Positions 55,497 to 64,000 of a stretch of 64,000 bases of DNA are shown here, one piece after another; the first letter of the stretch is position 1; the number at the start of each line of letters is the position of its first letter. The notes beneath the pieces are model-generated. The model was not told the DNA's origin, did not search any database, and saw only the letters and a list, made by a program, of their open reading frames with translations. The DNA is from Actinoplanes xinjiangensis. GTDB taxonomy: Bacteria; Actinomycetota; Actinomycetes; Mycobacteriales; Micromonosporaceae. Where the stretch lies: positions 124,001 to 188,000 of the forward strand of contig NZ_QGGR01000002.1 of NCBI RefSeq assembly GCF_003148685.1, in the 5' to 3' direction. Both the position numbers and the translations under genes were made by a program.

Positions 55497-57479
55497 CTAC
55501 GACCCGGTGATCGGGCACTCGTCGATCTCGGCCTCACAGTCGTCGTTCACCGTCGCCGGCGGGGCGGGCGTGGTCGTCGTCGTCTCGACCACCGGATCCG
55601 TCGACGGCGGTCCTGCCGAGCTCGGCGGAATCGGGTCGATCGAGACCTTGGTCGTGCCGCCGCCGCCGTTCGTCGGGGTGGTGGTCGTCGTCGAGCTGCC
55701 CCCGCCACCCGGGGTGGTGGTGACGGTCGGTTTCGACGTGGCGGTCCGGGTCGGCGTGGGCGGGATCTGCACGCTGCCGCTCGGGCCGACCGAGATGCCC
55801 GGTGACGTGGACGGGTCGGCGATGCGGGCGCCGCCGCCCTCCAGGTGCTCGACCGGCCGGGCGGGCTGGCCCGGCACGGCCGACACGTACGTCTCGCAGG
55901 TCTCGCCGTTGAGCTTGAAGACCAGCGGGGCCAGGTTGCTCTCGGCGTAGCGCCCGGTGATCTGCATGCTGGCGGTGCGCTTCGGCTTGAGCGCGGCCTT
56001 CGAGGTCAGGCGGACTTCCCGGTCCTCCTGGGTGAGGGCGACCTTGCCGTTGCCGGAGAGCGTCTGGTCACCGGGCAGCAGGAACCACAGGTCCCACCCG
56101 TCGACCGGGGTGTCGGCCCGGTTGGCCAGCGTCACCTGCGCCTTGAACTTGACGCCGTCGTCCGACCAGACCGCGTAACTGACCACACACTCGCCGGAGA
56201 CCTTGACCACGGCGGGACCGGGCGTCCCGAGAGCCTGCGGATTCCCGGTACGCGACTGGCCGAGGGCCGTCCAGCCGTAGGTCAGGGCGCTCAGGACGGC
56301 GACCGTGCCGGCGACCACGAGCACCCGGCGGATACTCACGCGCGCACGGGTCGGCGGGCGGCCGGCCGGCGGCGCCGACGACGGCCCGGTGGCACCGTGC
56401 CGCAACGGCGGAGCAGCCGACGGAGTACGGGCGGGCGGCACCAGCGACCCGGGATCCACCGTGGGCGCCGGTTTCGGGCCGGTCGTCGCCTCCGCACCCA
56501 CGGTGGACATCCCGCCCGCCGCCATGCTCGCCGCCTCGGCCGCCGGGCCGAACCCCGAATACGGGTAACCGGACGGCAGGATGAAGGTGTCCTCGCCGTC
56601 CTCCCAGGCCGCCTCGAAACCGGAGGTGACCAGCGGCGCCCCGGCCGAGATCGTGGCGAGCGCACCGGCCAGCTCGGCGCTGGACGGCCGGTCGACGGGG
56701 TGTTTCTCCAGGCACCGGGCGATCAGGGCGTCGACCGACTGCGGCAGCCCGTCCACCGGGGGCAGCGGCTCGGGCTCCACGTACTGGTGGGCGCGCAGCA
56801 GGGCGGTGGTGGTGCCGACGTCCCACGGCAGCTGGCCGATCAGCATGCGGTAGATGAGCAGGCCGACCGCGTAGACGTCGGTGGCCGGGCTGACCTGGCC
56901 GCCCTCCAGCCGCTCGGGGGCGAGGTAGGCCGGGGTGCCCATCAGGCTGCCGTCGGGGTCGGTGTCGTTCTCCCCGATCAGGGCCGAGATGCCGAAGTCG
57001 ACCACCTTGGCGCCGGACGGGGTGAGCATCACGTTGGCCGGGGTCACGTCACGGTGCACGATGCCCCGGGAGTGCGCCGAGGCCAGCGCTGCCGCGACCT
57101 CGGCGGCGATCCGCGCCGCGGTGGGCCACGGCAGGGTCCGCACCCGGGCCAGGACGGCGGCCAGCGACTCGCCGTCCACGAGCTCCATCACGACGTAGGG
57201 GACCGGCTCACCGTCGACGGTGGTGGCCTCGCCGTAGTCGTACACATTGGTGATGTGGGGATGGGTGAGCCGCGCCGCCGCCTGGGCCTCCGCGCGCAGC
57301 CTGCGCCGGAACGACGGGTCGGCGCTCGTCGACGGTGGAAGGACCTTGACCGCGACCTGCCGCCCGAGCACCTCGTCGAACCCACGCCAAACCACTGACA
57401 TCCCGCCGGCGCCGAGACGCTCGACCAGTCGATACCGACCGGCGAGCAGTCCCGAACCGGGCAGGTCCGCCGTGCTCAT
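55497..57479 (-). CDS. Membrane Ser/Thr protein kinase with CBM2-like extracellular domain
   Basis: The 660-residue protein has a PknB-like kinase domain (about 12-270): VAVKVLPP, HRDVTPANVML, DFGISAL and GTPAYLAPER. The catalytic-loop Lys of HRDxKxxN is Thr here, as apparently in a subgroup of actinomycete kinases. After a proline-rich linker and one helix (about 385-405) comes an extracellular domain (about 430-533) whose CVVSYAVWSDDGVKFKAQVT, GWDLWFLLPGDQ and FKLNGETC match the pattern of family 2 cellulose-binding modules. A Thr/Ser/Pro/Gly tail follows. ATG 57479 is chosen; an ATG at 57488 is near. A cell-wall or plant-polysaccharide sensor is a reasonable inference. Confidence 0.9.
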   Translation of the reverse strand: MSTADLPGSGLLAGRYRLVERLGAGGMSVVWRGFDEVLGRQVAVKVLPPSTSADPSFRRRLRAEAQAAARLTHPHITNVYDYGEATTVDGEPVPYVVMELVDGESLAAVLARVRTLPWPTAARIAAEVAAALASAHSRGIVHRDVTPANVMLTPSGAKVVDFGISALIGENDTDPDGSLMGTPAYLAPERLEGGQVSPATDVYAVGLLIYRMLIGQLPWDVGTTTALLRAHQYVEPEPLPPVDGLPQSVDALIARCLEKHPVDRPSSAELAGALATISAGAPLVTSGFEAAWEDGEDTFILPSGYPYSGFGPAAEAASMAAGGMSTVGAEATTGPKPAPTVDPGSLVPPARTPSAAPPLRHGATGPSSAPPAGRPPTRARVSIRRVLVVAGTVAVLSALTYGWTALGQSRTGNPQALGTPGPAVVKVSGECVVSYAVWSDDGVKFKAQVTLANRADTPVDGWDLWFLLPGDQTLSGNGKVALTQEDREVRLTSKAALKPKRTASMQITGRYAESNLAPLVFKLNGETCETYVSAVPGQPARPVEHLEGGGARIADPSTSPGISVGPSGSVQIPPTPTRTATSKPTVTTTPGGGGSSTTTTTPTNGGGGTTKVSIDPIPPSSAGPPSTDPVVETTTTTPAPPATVNDDCEAEIDECPITGS

Positions 57480-57843
57480 GTGCCCCCACATGCGCGCTTG
57501 AAGAAGAGAACGTCGGACCGCACCGCCATGCCGTCCGACGCCGGGCGAGTCGGGCCCGACCATCGGACTCCGAGCATCCCCCATCGACGGCGAGGATGTT
57601 AGTCCCTATCAGCCGTCAGTTCGACCCATCACCAAGGCGGTCCACCTGCGCGTCATCACCGTGCGTCGGCCCTCGGGAACACCCCTGGAGAGTGAACTGC
57701 GGAGCGGAGTGTGACCGAGTGGATGCGTAATGCCCGGTTCGTCAGAACTTTCACTCTCCACCGATCGGGTGAGTCCATGACAGAGGGACTCACTGTCGGT
57801 CAATGGATGGCTACGCAGAGAGATCATGGCTGTCCATGATCTG
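57480..57843. other. 364-base intergenic region between the kinase and cphA
   Basis: Neither strand shows a convincing gene. It holds an 8-bp inverted repeat GTGAGTCC/GGACTCAC (57769-57776 and 57786-57793), the cphA terminator-like hairpin and presumably the kinase promoter. Confidence 0.5.
57821..57842 (-). terminator. Hairpin immediately after cphA
   Basis: AGATCATGG (57821-57829) and CCATGATCT (57834-57842) form a perfect 9-bp stem with a four-base loop one base after the cphA stop. No T-run follows. Confidence 0.6.
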
Positions 57844-60570
57844 TCAACTGCGGACGGGCGTTCCGACCCGCCGTGCCGGATGGCGGGACGGCAGTGCGGC
57901 CACCCCGGCCCGCACCGGTGTCCCCCCGGCCGGGGTGGCACCCAGCTCGGTCAACCAGGCCCGCATCGGCGCCCACTCCTCGAAGATCACCAGCACCACC
58001 TCACCCGGGACCGCCAGCCGCAGCGCCGCGGTCACGGCGTCCCGGTAACCGTCCGCCCGCACCGCGGTCAGCTGCGGCCGGCGGGCCCGCATCTCCCGCT
58101 CGACCAGACCGGACACCTCACCGGGTGCCCGGCCCCGCGGGTCGGTGTCCTCGTAGAGCACCACCCGGGTCAGGCCGTCGGCCAGCACCTGCGCCGAGGC
58201 GGCCAGCAGGTCGTCGCGCCGGTCCCCGGGCAGGGTCACCGCGGCCACACAGCGCTCCGCGCCCCACAGCCGGTGCAGGGTCCGCAGCGTGGCGGCCAGG
58301 GCGGCCGGATTGTGGGCGTAGTCCACGAACACCGAGACATCACCCAGGCGGAACAGGGTGCCCCGGCCCGGGTTCGCCACGATCGGGTCGAACTCGGCCA
58401 GCCGGTCGGCCAGGTTCTCCGGACGGGCCCCGAGCGCCCGGGCGGCGGCGATCGCGGCCAGGGTGTTGGCCGCCACGTGCAGGGCCGCTCCCCCGTACGC
58501 CCCCGGCACCTCGGCCAGCCGCACCAGCGGCATCCGCCGCGCACCCGTCGCCTGCACCAGCCAGCCGTCGTGCAGCACGTAGGCCGCGCCGCCCCGGGTC
58601 AGATGCTCGGTCAGCACCGGGCTCTCCGCGTCCAGGGAGAACCAGACCAGGCGCTTGCGGTCGGCCCGGACCCGCGGCCGGGCGGCCAGGCTGCGCACCC
58701 ACGGGTCGTCGGCGTTGAGGACCAGCGTCCCGCCGTCGCGGACGCGCTCGGCCACCACCGCCTTGACGTGCGCCAGGTCCTCCACCGAGTGCAGCCCGTC
58801 CTGGCCCAGGTGGTCGGCGGTGATGTTGGTGATCACTCCGACGTCCGACCAGTCGTAGCCGAGACCGCGCCGGAGCAGGCCGCCGCGGGCCGTCTCGAGG
58901 ACCGCCACCTCGACGTGCGGGTCACCGAGCACCATCTGCGCCGACCGCGGCCCGGTGGCGTCGGCCACCTGGATGGTGCGCCCGTCGATGACCACCCCGT
59001 CGGTGCTGGTCACGCCGGCCCGGATACCGCTGCCGGTGAGCAGGTGGGCGATCAGCCGGGTCACCGTCGTCTTGCCGTTGGTGCCGGTCACCGCCACCGC
59101 CGGGATCCGCCCGTCCGAGCCGCCCGGGAACATCGCCCGGACGATCGCGTCGCCCACGTCCCGGGGCCGGCCGTGCGCCGGTGCCAGGTGCATGCGCAGC
59201 CCCGGAACGGCGTTGACCTCGATCACCCCGGCGGTCGCCGGCCCACCGTCGGCCCGCAGCGGGTTGCCGATGTCCGGCAGCCTCAGGTCGATGCCGGCGA
59301 TGTCCAGGCCGGTCAGAGCGACGATCCGCTGGCACAGCCGGGTCACGTCCGGATGCACCTGGTCGGTGACGTCCCGGCTGGTGCCCCCGGTGGACAGGTT
59401 CGCGGTGTCGCGCAGCCACACCGTCTCGCCGGCGGCCGGGACCGACGCCCTGGTCCGCCCGGCCCGCCGCAGCACGCGGTCGGTGGCCTCGTCCAGGTCG
59501 ATCCGGGTGAGCACCCGGGAGTGCCCGGGCCCGCGCCGGGGGTCGGCGTTGACCTGTTCGACCAGTTCGGCGACGGTGGCCGTACCGTCGCCGGTGACGT
59601 GCGCGGCGACCCGCTCGGCGGCCGCCACCACCTCGCCGGAGATCACCAGCACCCGGTAGTCACGCCCGTCGAGCTGCTGCTCCACCACGGCCTCACCGCC
59701 GACCGCGGCGAACGCGGTGGCCACCTCGTCCGCCGTGGTCAGGTGCAGGGCCACGTCGCGGCCCTGGCGGCCGTGCCGGGGCTTGACCACGACCGGCCCC
59801 GCCAGCCCGGCGAACAGCCGCAGAGCGTCCTGGACGGTGGCGGCCGCGCCGCCCGGGGCGACCGGGATGCCGGCCTCGTCGAGCAGCCGCCGGGTGACGT
59901 GCTTGTCGCCGGCGATGTCCACGCCGACGGCACTGGTGCGGTCGGTCATCGCGGCCCAGGCGAGCCGCCGGCGGTGGCCCCACCCGAGCCGGACCAGGCT
60001 GAGGTCGTCGAACCGCTCCACCGGGATGCCACGGCGCCGGGCCGCCGTGATGATCGAGCGGGTACTGGGCCCGGTGGCCTCCCGCTCGGCCAGTTCGGCG
60101 AGCCCGGCGAGCCGGTGCGACAGCGTGGCGGCGGACGGCCCGGCACCCCCGTGCACCTCGACTACCAGGGCGATCGCGGCCTCGAACAGCTCCAGGGGCA
60201 CCGGTGATTCGGGGGACTCGTCGACCGGGCACTCCATGATCACGTCGTAGGTGCCGGTCTCCCCGGCTCCGACGGTACGGCCGAAGCTGACGTCCCGGCC
60301 GATCAGCTGGGACAGTTCGATGGCCACGTGCTCGGTGACGTGCCCGAAGTAGGTGCCACCGCGCAGCCGGCTGACGAAGCCGCCGGGCGCCCCGGCCGCG
60401 CAGTGGTGCTCGGCCAGGCCGGGCAGGGCGCGCAGCAGACGCTCGGTGAACCCGGTGACATCGGCCGTCTCCACCCCCGCCAGGTCGTCCAGGAGCAGCC
60501 GGGCCACCACGGCGGGCCGGGAGAGATAGACGTTGGGGCCGCGTAGACGGCGCAGACTTTCGATCTTCAT
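57844..60570 (-). CDS. cphA: Cyanophycin synthetase
   Basis: CphA polymerises aspartate and arginine into cyanophycin, a nitrogen store. The 908-residue protein has the N-terminal CphA domain (residues 1-about 160), an ATP-grasp domain (about 220-480, VVVKPRHGRQGRDV, VIEVNAVPGLRMH) that adds Asp, and a Mur-ligase-like domain with P-loop TGTNGKTTVTRL near 490 that adds Arg. Length and domain order are typical. ATG 60570 overlaps the cyanophycinase stop (ATGA). The product could also be a related peptide polymer. Confidence 0.94.
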   Translation of the reverse strand: MKIESLRRLRGPNVYLSRPAVVARLLLDDLAGVETADVTGFTERLLRALPGLAEHHCAAGAPGGFVSRLRGGTYFGHVTEHVAIELSQLIGRDVSFGRTVGAGETGTYDVIMECPVDESPESPVPLELFEAAIALVVEVHGGAGPSAATLSHRLAGLAELAEREATGPSTRSIITAARRRGIPVERFDDLSLVRLGWGHRRRLAWAAMTDRTSAVGVDIAGDKHVTRRLLDEAGIPVAPGGAAATVQDALRLFAGLAGPVVVKPRHGRQGRDVALHLTTADEVATAFAAVGGEAVVEQQLDGRDYRVLVISGEVVAAAERVAAHVTGDGTATVAELVEQVNADPRRGPGHSRVLTRIDLDEATDRVLRRAGRTRASVPAAGETVWLRDTANLSTGGTSRDVTDQVHPDVTRLCQRIVALTGLDIAGIDLRLPDIGNPLRADGGPATAGVIEVNAVPGLRMHLAPAHGRPRDVGDAIVRAMFPGGSDGRIPAVAVTGTNGKTTVTRLIAHLLTGSGIRAGVTSTDGVVIDGRTIQVADATGPRSAQMVLGDPHVEVAVLETARGGLLRRGLGYDWSDVGVITNITADHLGQDGLHSVEDLAHVKAVVAERVRDGGTLVLNADDPWVRSLAARPRVRADRKRLVWFSLDAESPVLTEHLTRGGAAYVLHDGWLVQATGARRMPLVRLAEVPGAYGGAALHVAANTLAAIAAARALGARPENLADRLAEFDPIVANPGRGTLFRLGDVSVFVDYAHNPAALAATLRTLHRLWGAERCVAAVTLPGDRRDDLLAASAQVLADGLTRVVLYEDTDPRGRAPGEVSGLVEREMRARRPQLTAVRADGYRDAVTAALRLAVPGEVVLVIFEEWAPMRAWLTELGATPAGGTPVRAGVAALPSRHPARRVGTPVRS

Positions 60571-61373
60571 GCGGCTCGTTCCCGTTCTGGGGAAGGCGGG
60601 CCGGTGACGGGTCGGCGGCCCGTGAGGTGAAAGGTGCAGCCGGCCGGCAGCACATGGATACGGGCACCGGCGAGCGCGATCGGCCCGGACGGCGGCACCC
60701 GGATGTCGGTGGCGGCGCCGGCGTCCACCACCGTCACCGCCCCCCTGCCGAGGACCTCGAAACTGTCGCCCCCGGTCAGGATGGCGGTGTCCTCGTCGAT
60801 GCCCACGCCCAGTTCGTGGGGGTAGCGGGCGACCGCGCTGAGCAGCCGGTTGAGCCGGCCCCGCTCGGCGAAGTGCTGGTCGATCAGTACGCACGGCAGG
60901 AACTCGAGCCCGGGCCCGGTGCGCACGCTGTCCGCGGTCACCCCGGGACGATCCCCGCCGGTGATCATGGTGGCCGACATCATCGCCGCTCCCGCGCTGG
61001 TCCCGGCCAGGATCACCCGGCCCTCGGCCACCAGCGCGTGCAGCAGGGTGTCGACGGTGGTGCCACCCAGGACGGTGATGATGCGCTCCTGATCGCCGCC
61101 GGTGAAGAAGACGCCGGTGGCGTCGCGCAGCGCGGCCTCGACCTCGGGGGCGTTCGCGTCGGCACGGCAGGCGAGAGGCAGGGCGCGGACCGCGCCGGCA
61201 CCCAGGCCTTGAAAGCTCTCGCGGTACGCCGTCCCGGTCTCCTCCGGGGAATCACTGGCCGTCGCGATGACCACGATCCGGGCGTCGGCCGCTCCGGCCA
61301 GCTCGACGAACCGTGCCAGCAGGTCCGGACCGGCAGCCCCGCCCATGATCAGCAGCCGGCTGTTCCCCTCCAT
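60567..61373 (-). CDS. cphB: Cyanophycinase
   Basis: CphB is a serine exopeptidase that releases beta-Asp-Arg dipeptides from cyanophycin. The 268-residue protein has LLIMGGAA at the N-terminus, the active-site Ser in ILAGTSAGAAMMS near residue 127, and DQHFAERGRLNRLL with GVGIDEDTA. ATG 61373 is chosen; the frame continues upstream but lacks family similarity. The overlap with cphA (ATGA) makes a coupled synthesis/degradation pair. Confidence 0.93.
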   Translation of the reverse strand: MEGNSRLLIMGGAAGPDLLARFVELAGAADARIVVIATASDSPEETGTAYRESFQGLGAGAVRALPLACRADANAPEVEAALRDATGVFFTGGDQERIITVLGGTTVDTLLHALVAEGRVILAGTSAGAAMMSATMITGGDRPGVTADSVRTGPGLEFLPCVLIDQHFAERGRLNRLLSAVARYPHELGVGIDEDTAILTGGDSFEVLGRGAVTVVDAGAATDIRVPPSGPIALAGARIHVLPAGCTFHLTGRRPVTGPPSPERERAA

Positions 61374-61427
61374 ACTGCTGAGGTTAATCGGAACAAAACC
61401 GAAACATCCGGGCAATCCGAATGCGGC

Positions 61428-62357
61428 TCAGCTTTCGCCGTGCCTCCGGCGCCGGGCTTCGCGCTTCTCCTCGAACCGGGCCGCCTGGGTCTCCAGCTCA
61501 CTCATCTGTGCGGCCAGCTCCTCCCGGGCACGCTCGCCGTCACCGCGCAGGTCGGTACGGTCCCAGACGTTCCACTGGCGCAGCACCGGTGCCAGCACCT
61601 CGTCACGGTGCTGGCGCAGGTCGTAGATGCCGGCCAGCGCGATCAGGATCGCCTTGCGGCCGAACCCGGCGATGTTCGCCCCCGGCATCCGGAAGTCCGC
61701 CGTCACGTTCGCGACCGCCCGCATCGCCTGGTCCGGCGCCAGCTCGAAGGCCGCCGCCAGCAGATTGCGGTAGAAGACCATGTGCAGGTTCTCGTCCGCC
61801 GCGACCCGGGTGAGCAACTGCTCGGCGATCGGGTCGCCGGTCGCCCGGCCGGTGTTGCGGTGCGAGATCCGGGTGGCCAGCTCCTGGAACGCGACGTAGG
61901 CGATCGAGTGCAGCACCTCGTGGCCGTGGACGTTGACGTAGCCGGACTGCATGTGATCCATCCGGGCCCGCTCCAGCTCGACCGGGTCCACGCCGCGGGT
62001 GACCGTCAGGTAGTCGCGGATCGCGACGCCGTGCCGTCCCTCCTCCGCGGTCCACCGGTGCACCCAGGTGCCCCACGCGCCGTCCCGCCCGAAGAGCGTG
62101 GCGATCTCGTGGTGGTAGGAGGGCAGGTTGTCCTCGGTCAGCAGGTTCACGATCAGCGCGGTCCGCGCCACGTCCGGCAGCTTCGAGTCGTCCGGCCGCC
62201 ACGGCTCGCCGCCGAGCAGCCCGTCGAAGGTGCGGCCCTCGCTCCACGGCACGTACTCGTGCGGGAACCACTCCTTGGCGAGCGCCAGGTGCCGGTCGAG
62301 GTTGGTGGCGACGACCGGCTCCAGCTCGGTCAGCAGCGCGGTCTGGTCCAGCGGCAT
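61428..62357 (-). CDS. Acyl-ACP desaturase (soluble di-iron, DesA-like)
   Basis: The 309-residue protein has the di-iron ligands of soluble fatty-acid desaturases: a Glu in LLTEDNLPSYHHEI, ExxH in TAEEGRHG, and DENLH in RVAADENLHMV. It introduces a double bond into acyl chains bound to ACP. Its C-terminal tail is charged. ATG 62357 lacks a strong ribosome site; the frame upstream is not family-like. It stands between cphB and hisS. Confidence 0.92.
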   Translation of the reverse strand: MPLDQTALLTELEPVVATNLDRHLALAKEWFPHEYVPWSEGRTFDGLLGGEPWRPDDSKLPDVARTALIVNLLTEDNLPSYHHEIATLFGRDGAWGTWVHRWTAEEGRHGVAIRDYLTVTRGVDPVELERARMDHMQSGYVNVHGHEVLHSIAYVAFQELATRISHRNTGRATGDPIAEQLLTRVAADENLHMVFYRNLLAAAFELAPDQAMRAVANVTADFRMPGANIAGFGRKAILIALAGIYDLRQHRDEVLAPVLRQWNVWDRTDLRGDGERAREELAAQMSELETQAARFEEKREARRRRHGES

Positions 62358-62394
62358 CCGATCACGGTAACCGCCGGACCAGCAACACGTAGCG

Positions 62395-63705
62395 TCAGCG
62401 CGCAGACACGTTCGGGTAGAGGTCGGCGGCCGGTGGCTGCCAGGTCGCCGCGTCCACCTCCACCTGCTCACCGGAGCGGATGTCCTTGACCGTGTCCGGC
62501 TCCCCGGGGAACCAGACGTACGGGATGCCCCGCCGGTCGGCGTACTGGATCTGCTTGCCGAATTTCGCCGCCGTCGGCGCCACCTCGGTCGCGATGCCCC
62601 GGCCCCGCAGCGCCGCCGCGATCCGGTCGCACTCGACCCGTTTGTCGTCGCTGGCCAGGGCGATCACGACACACGTCGGCACCGACCGGGAGACGGTCAG
62701 CGCGTCCTGGCCGAAGAGCAGGCCGAGCAGGCGCGACACACCGATCGAGATGCCGACACCCGGGAAGCGGGTGTTGCCGACCGACGCCAGGTTGTCGTAC
62801 CGCCCGCCGGAGGTGATCGACCCGAACCGCTCGTAGCCCTGCAGCACCGTCTCGTACACCGTGCCGGTGTAGTAGTCCAGCCCACGGGCGATCTTCAGCT
62901 CGGCCCGCACCAGGCCCGGCGCGTGCTCGTTCGCCGTCTCGACGACCTGGAGCAGCTCGCCCAGACCCTCGTCCAGCAGCGGGTCGGTGACCCCGAGAGC
63001 ACGGACCCGGTCGACGAACGAGCCGTCGGTCGCCGAGATCGCGGCCAGCGCCAGGCAGGCCGCGGCCTGCGCGTCGGTGGCACCGGCCGTCTCGACCAGA
63101 GCCGCCGCCACCTTCTCCGGGCCGATCTTGTCGAGCTTGTCCACCGTACGCAGCACCTGCGCGGTGTCGGCAAGACCGAGACCGCGGTAGAAGCCCTCAC
63201 AGACCTTGCGGTTGTTGACCAGGATCACCGCGTCCGGGATGGGCAGTGACTTGAAGACGTCGCCGATCACCAGCGGCATCTCGGTGTCGAAGTGGAACGG
63301 CAGGGTGTCCCGGTTCACCACGTCGATGTCGGCCTGAAGGAACTCCCGGTAGCGCCCCTCCTGCGGGCGCTCACCGCGCCACACCTTCTGGATCTGGTAC
63401 CGCTTGAACGGGAACTGGAGCTTGCCGTTGTTCTCCGTGACGAACCGTGCGAACGGGACCGTCAGGTCGAAGTGCAGGCCGAGCTGGTCGTCCCGCTTGG
63501 CGTTCTCCTCCTCCTGGAGCCGGTGCAGCAGGTAGACCTCCTTGGAGGTCTCGCCCTTGCTGAGCAGGGTCTCCAGCGGCTCGACCGCGCGCGTCTCCAG
63601 CGACGCGTAGCCGTACAGCTCGAAGGTGGACCGGATCCTGTCGAGCACCTGCTGTTCGATGATGCGCTGGGGCGGCAGCCACTCGGGAAAGCCGGAAATG
63701 GGCAC
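62395..63705 (-). CDS. hisS: Histidyl-tRNA synthetase
   Basis: HisRS charges tRNA-His. The 436-residue protein has class II motif 1 (PPQRIIEQQVLDRIRSTF), motif 2 region (FKRYQIQKVWRGERPQEGRYRE), the family signatures LARGLDYYTGTVYE-like KIARGLDYYTGTVYE and GGRYDNL, and the C-terminal anticodon domain. GTG 63705 starts PISGFPEWLP; GAGAG lies upstream. Its partner order with aspS and the metallo-hydrolase is as in Mycobacterium. Confidence 0.96.
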   Translation of the reverse strand: MPISGFPEWLPPQRIIEQQVLDRIRSTFELYGYASLETRAVEPLETLLSKGETSKEVYLLHRLQEEENAKRDDQLGLHFDLTVPFARFVTENNGKLQFPFKRYQIQKVWRGERPQEGRYREFLQADIDVVNRDTLPFHFDTEMPLVIGDVFKSLPIPDAVILVNNRKVCEGFYRGLGLADTAQVLRTVDKLDKIGPEKVAAALVETAGATDAQAAACLALAAISATDGSFVDRVRALGVTDPLLDEGLGELLQVVETANEHAPGLVRAELKIARGLDYYTGTVYETVLQGYERFGSITSGGRYDNLASVGNTRFPGVGISIGVSRLLGLLFGQDALTVSRSVPTCVVIALASDDKRVECDRIAAALRGRGIATEVAPTAAKFGKQIQYADRRGIPYVWFPGEPDTVKDIRSGEQVEVDAATWQPPAADLYPNVSAR

Positions 63706-63718
63706 TGTTCGCTCTCTT

Positions 63719-64000
63719 CTACAGGAAGCGGCCGGGCGCGGCGATCAGGTCCCGCAGGTACGGGTTCGACGCGCGCTCACGGCCGATGGTGGTGGCCGGT
63801 CCGTGGCCGGGCAGCACGACGGTGTCGTCGGCCAGCGGCAGGATCTTGTCCCGCAGGCTGGTCATCATCGTCGGGGTGCTGCCACCCGGCAGGTCGGTGC
63901 GCCCGATCGAGCCCGCGAAGAGCACGTCCCCGGAGAGACAGAGCTCCTCGGCGTCCCACGAGGAGCCCGCACCCGGCAGGCGGAACAGCACCGACCCGCC
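63719..64000 (-). CDS. Metallo-beta-lactamase-fold hydrolase, C-terminal part (cut by window edge)
   Basis: The visible 93 codons include LCLSGDVLFAGSIGRTDLPG (metal-ligand Asp) and VLPGHGPATTIGRER (metal-ligand His) of glyoxalase II-type hydrolases. The N-terminal HxHxDH motif is beyond the window. It lies 13 bases before hisS and resembles the Mycobacterium gene next to hisS. Confidence 0.9.
   Translation of the reverse strand, partial: GGSVLFRLPGAGSSWDAEELCLSGDVLFAGSIGRTDLPGGSTPTMMTSLRDKILPLADDTVVLPGHGPATTIGRERASNPYLRDLIAAPGRFL

Noticed and set aside
55183..55518. A 111-codon minus-strand frame before the 84-residue gene
   Set aside because: It overlaps the start of the small gene and shows no family features or ribosome site.
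57826..60207. A 793-codon plus-strand frame opposite cphA
   Set aside because: Antisense shadow of a certain gene.

Overview
The window is a very GC-rich actinobacterial chromosome segment. It carries bldD, FliA/WhiG-type sigma, pyr, aro and aminoacyl-tRNA synthetase genes in the order known from Mycobacterium and Streptomyces. A filamentous Micromonosporaceae member (Actinoplanes-like) is my best inference; no rRNA is present to confirm it. Most genes are tightly packed and many are joined by ATGA, GTGA or TGATG overlaps. I saw no tRNA, rRNA, CRISPR array, insertion sequence or phage gene.

0-30 kb, conserved core, mostly minus strand. carA(partial)-pyrC-pyrB-pyrR make UMP and are headed by a clear PyrR-binding hairpin that abuts the pyrR ribosome site. 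bldD is divergent and has a near-consensus BldD box upstream. nusB-efp-aroQ-aroB and aroK-aroC-aroE encode shikimate-pathway enzymes plus translation/transcription factors; two opposite-strand genes (ribbon-helix-helix/ClpN protein and a polysaccharide deacetylase) split aroB from aroK. Two tandem mltG paralogues, ruvX, alaS, two small membrane-associated proteins, a 1728-residue low-complexity single-pass membrane protein and rarA follow. Then come a small membrane protein, an MFS/ArsR pair and aspS, which has an unusually structured leader.

30-62 kb, accessory block between aspS and hisS. It holds a proline-rich membrane protein, a truncated GNAT remnant, a D-amino-acid deaminase-like enzyme and an aminoglycoside-kinase-like protein. 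A divergon follows: a sugar ABC importer plus GH20 hexosaminidase on one side, and an unusual regulator, amidohydrolase and RidA on the other. Further on are a Ser/Thr kinase with pentapeptide repeats, a CYP102-type self-sufficient P450 with a divergent TetR gene, a membrane acyltransferase/SGNH protein, a complete urease operon (ureABCFGD), a FliA/WhiG sigma factor, a Ser/Thr kinase with a CBM2-like extracellular domain, a cyanophycin synthetase/cyanophycinase pair and an acyl-ACP desaturase.

62-64 kb returns to the core with hisS and the end of a metallo-beta-lactamase-fold hydrolase.

Most noteworthy: the giant low-complexity protein translationally coupled to a RarA that itself has a repeat tail; the aspS leader with two mutually exclusive pairings for one anti-Shine-Dalgarno strand; the kinase with a CBM2-like sensor; the permease frameshift that disrupts a TTGA-coupled junction; and the regulator/operator set of the amino-sugar-like divergon.
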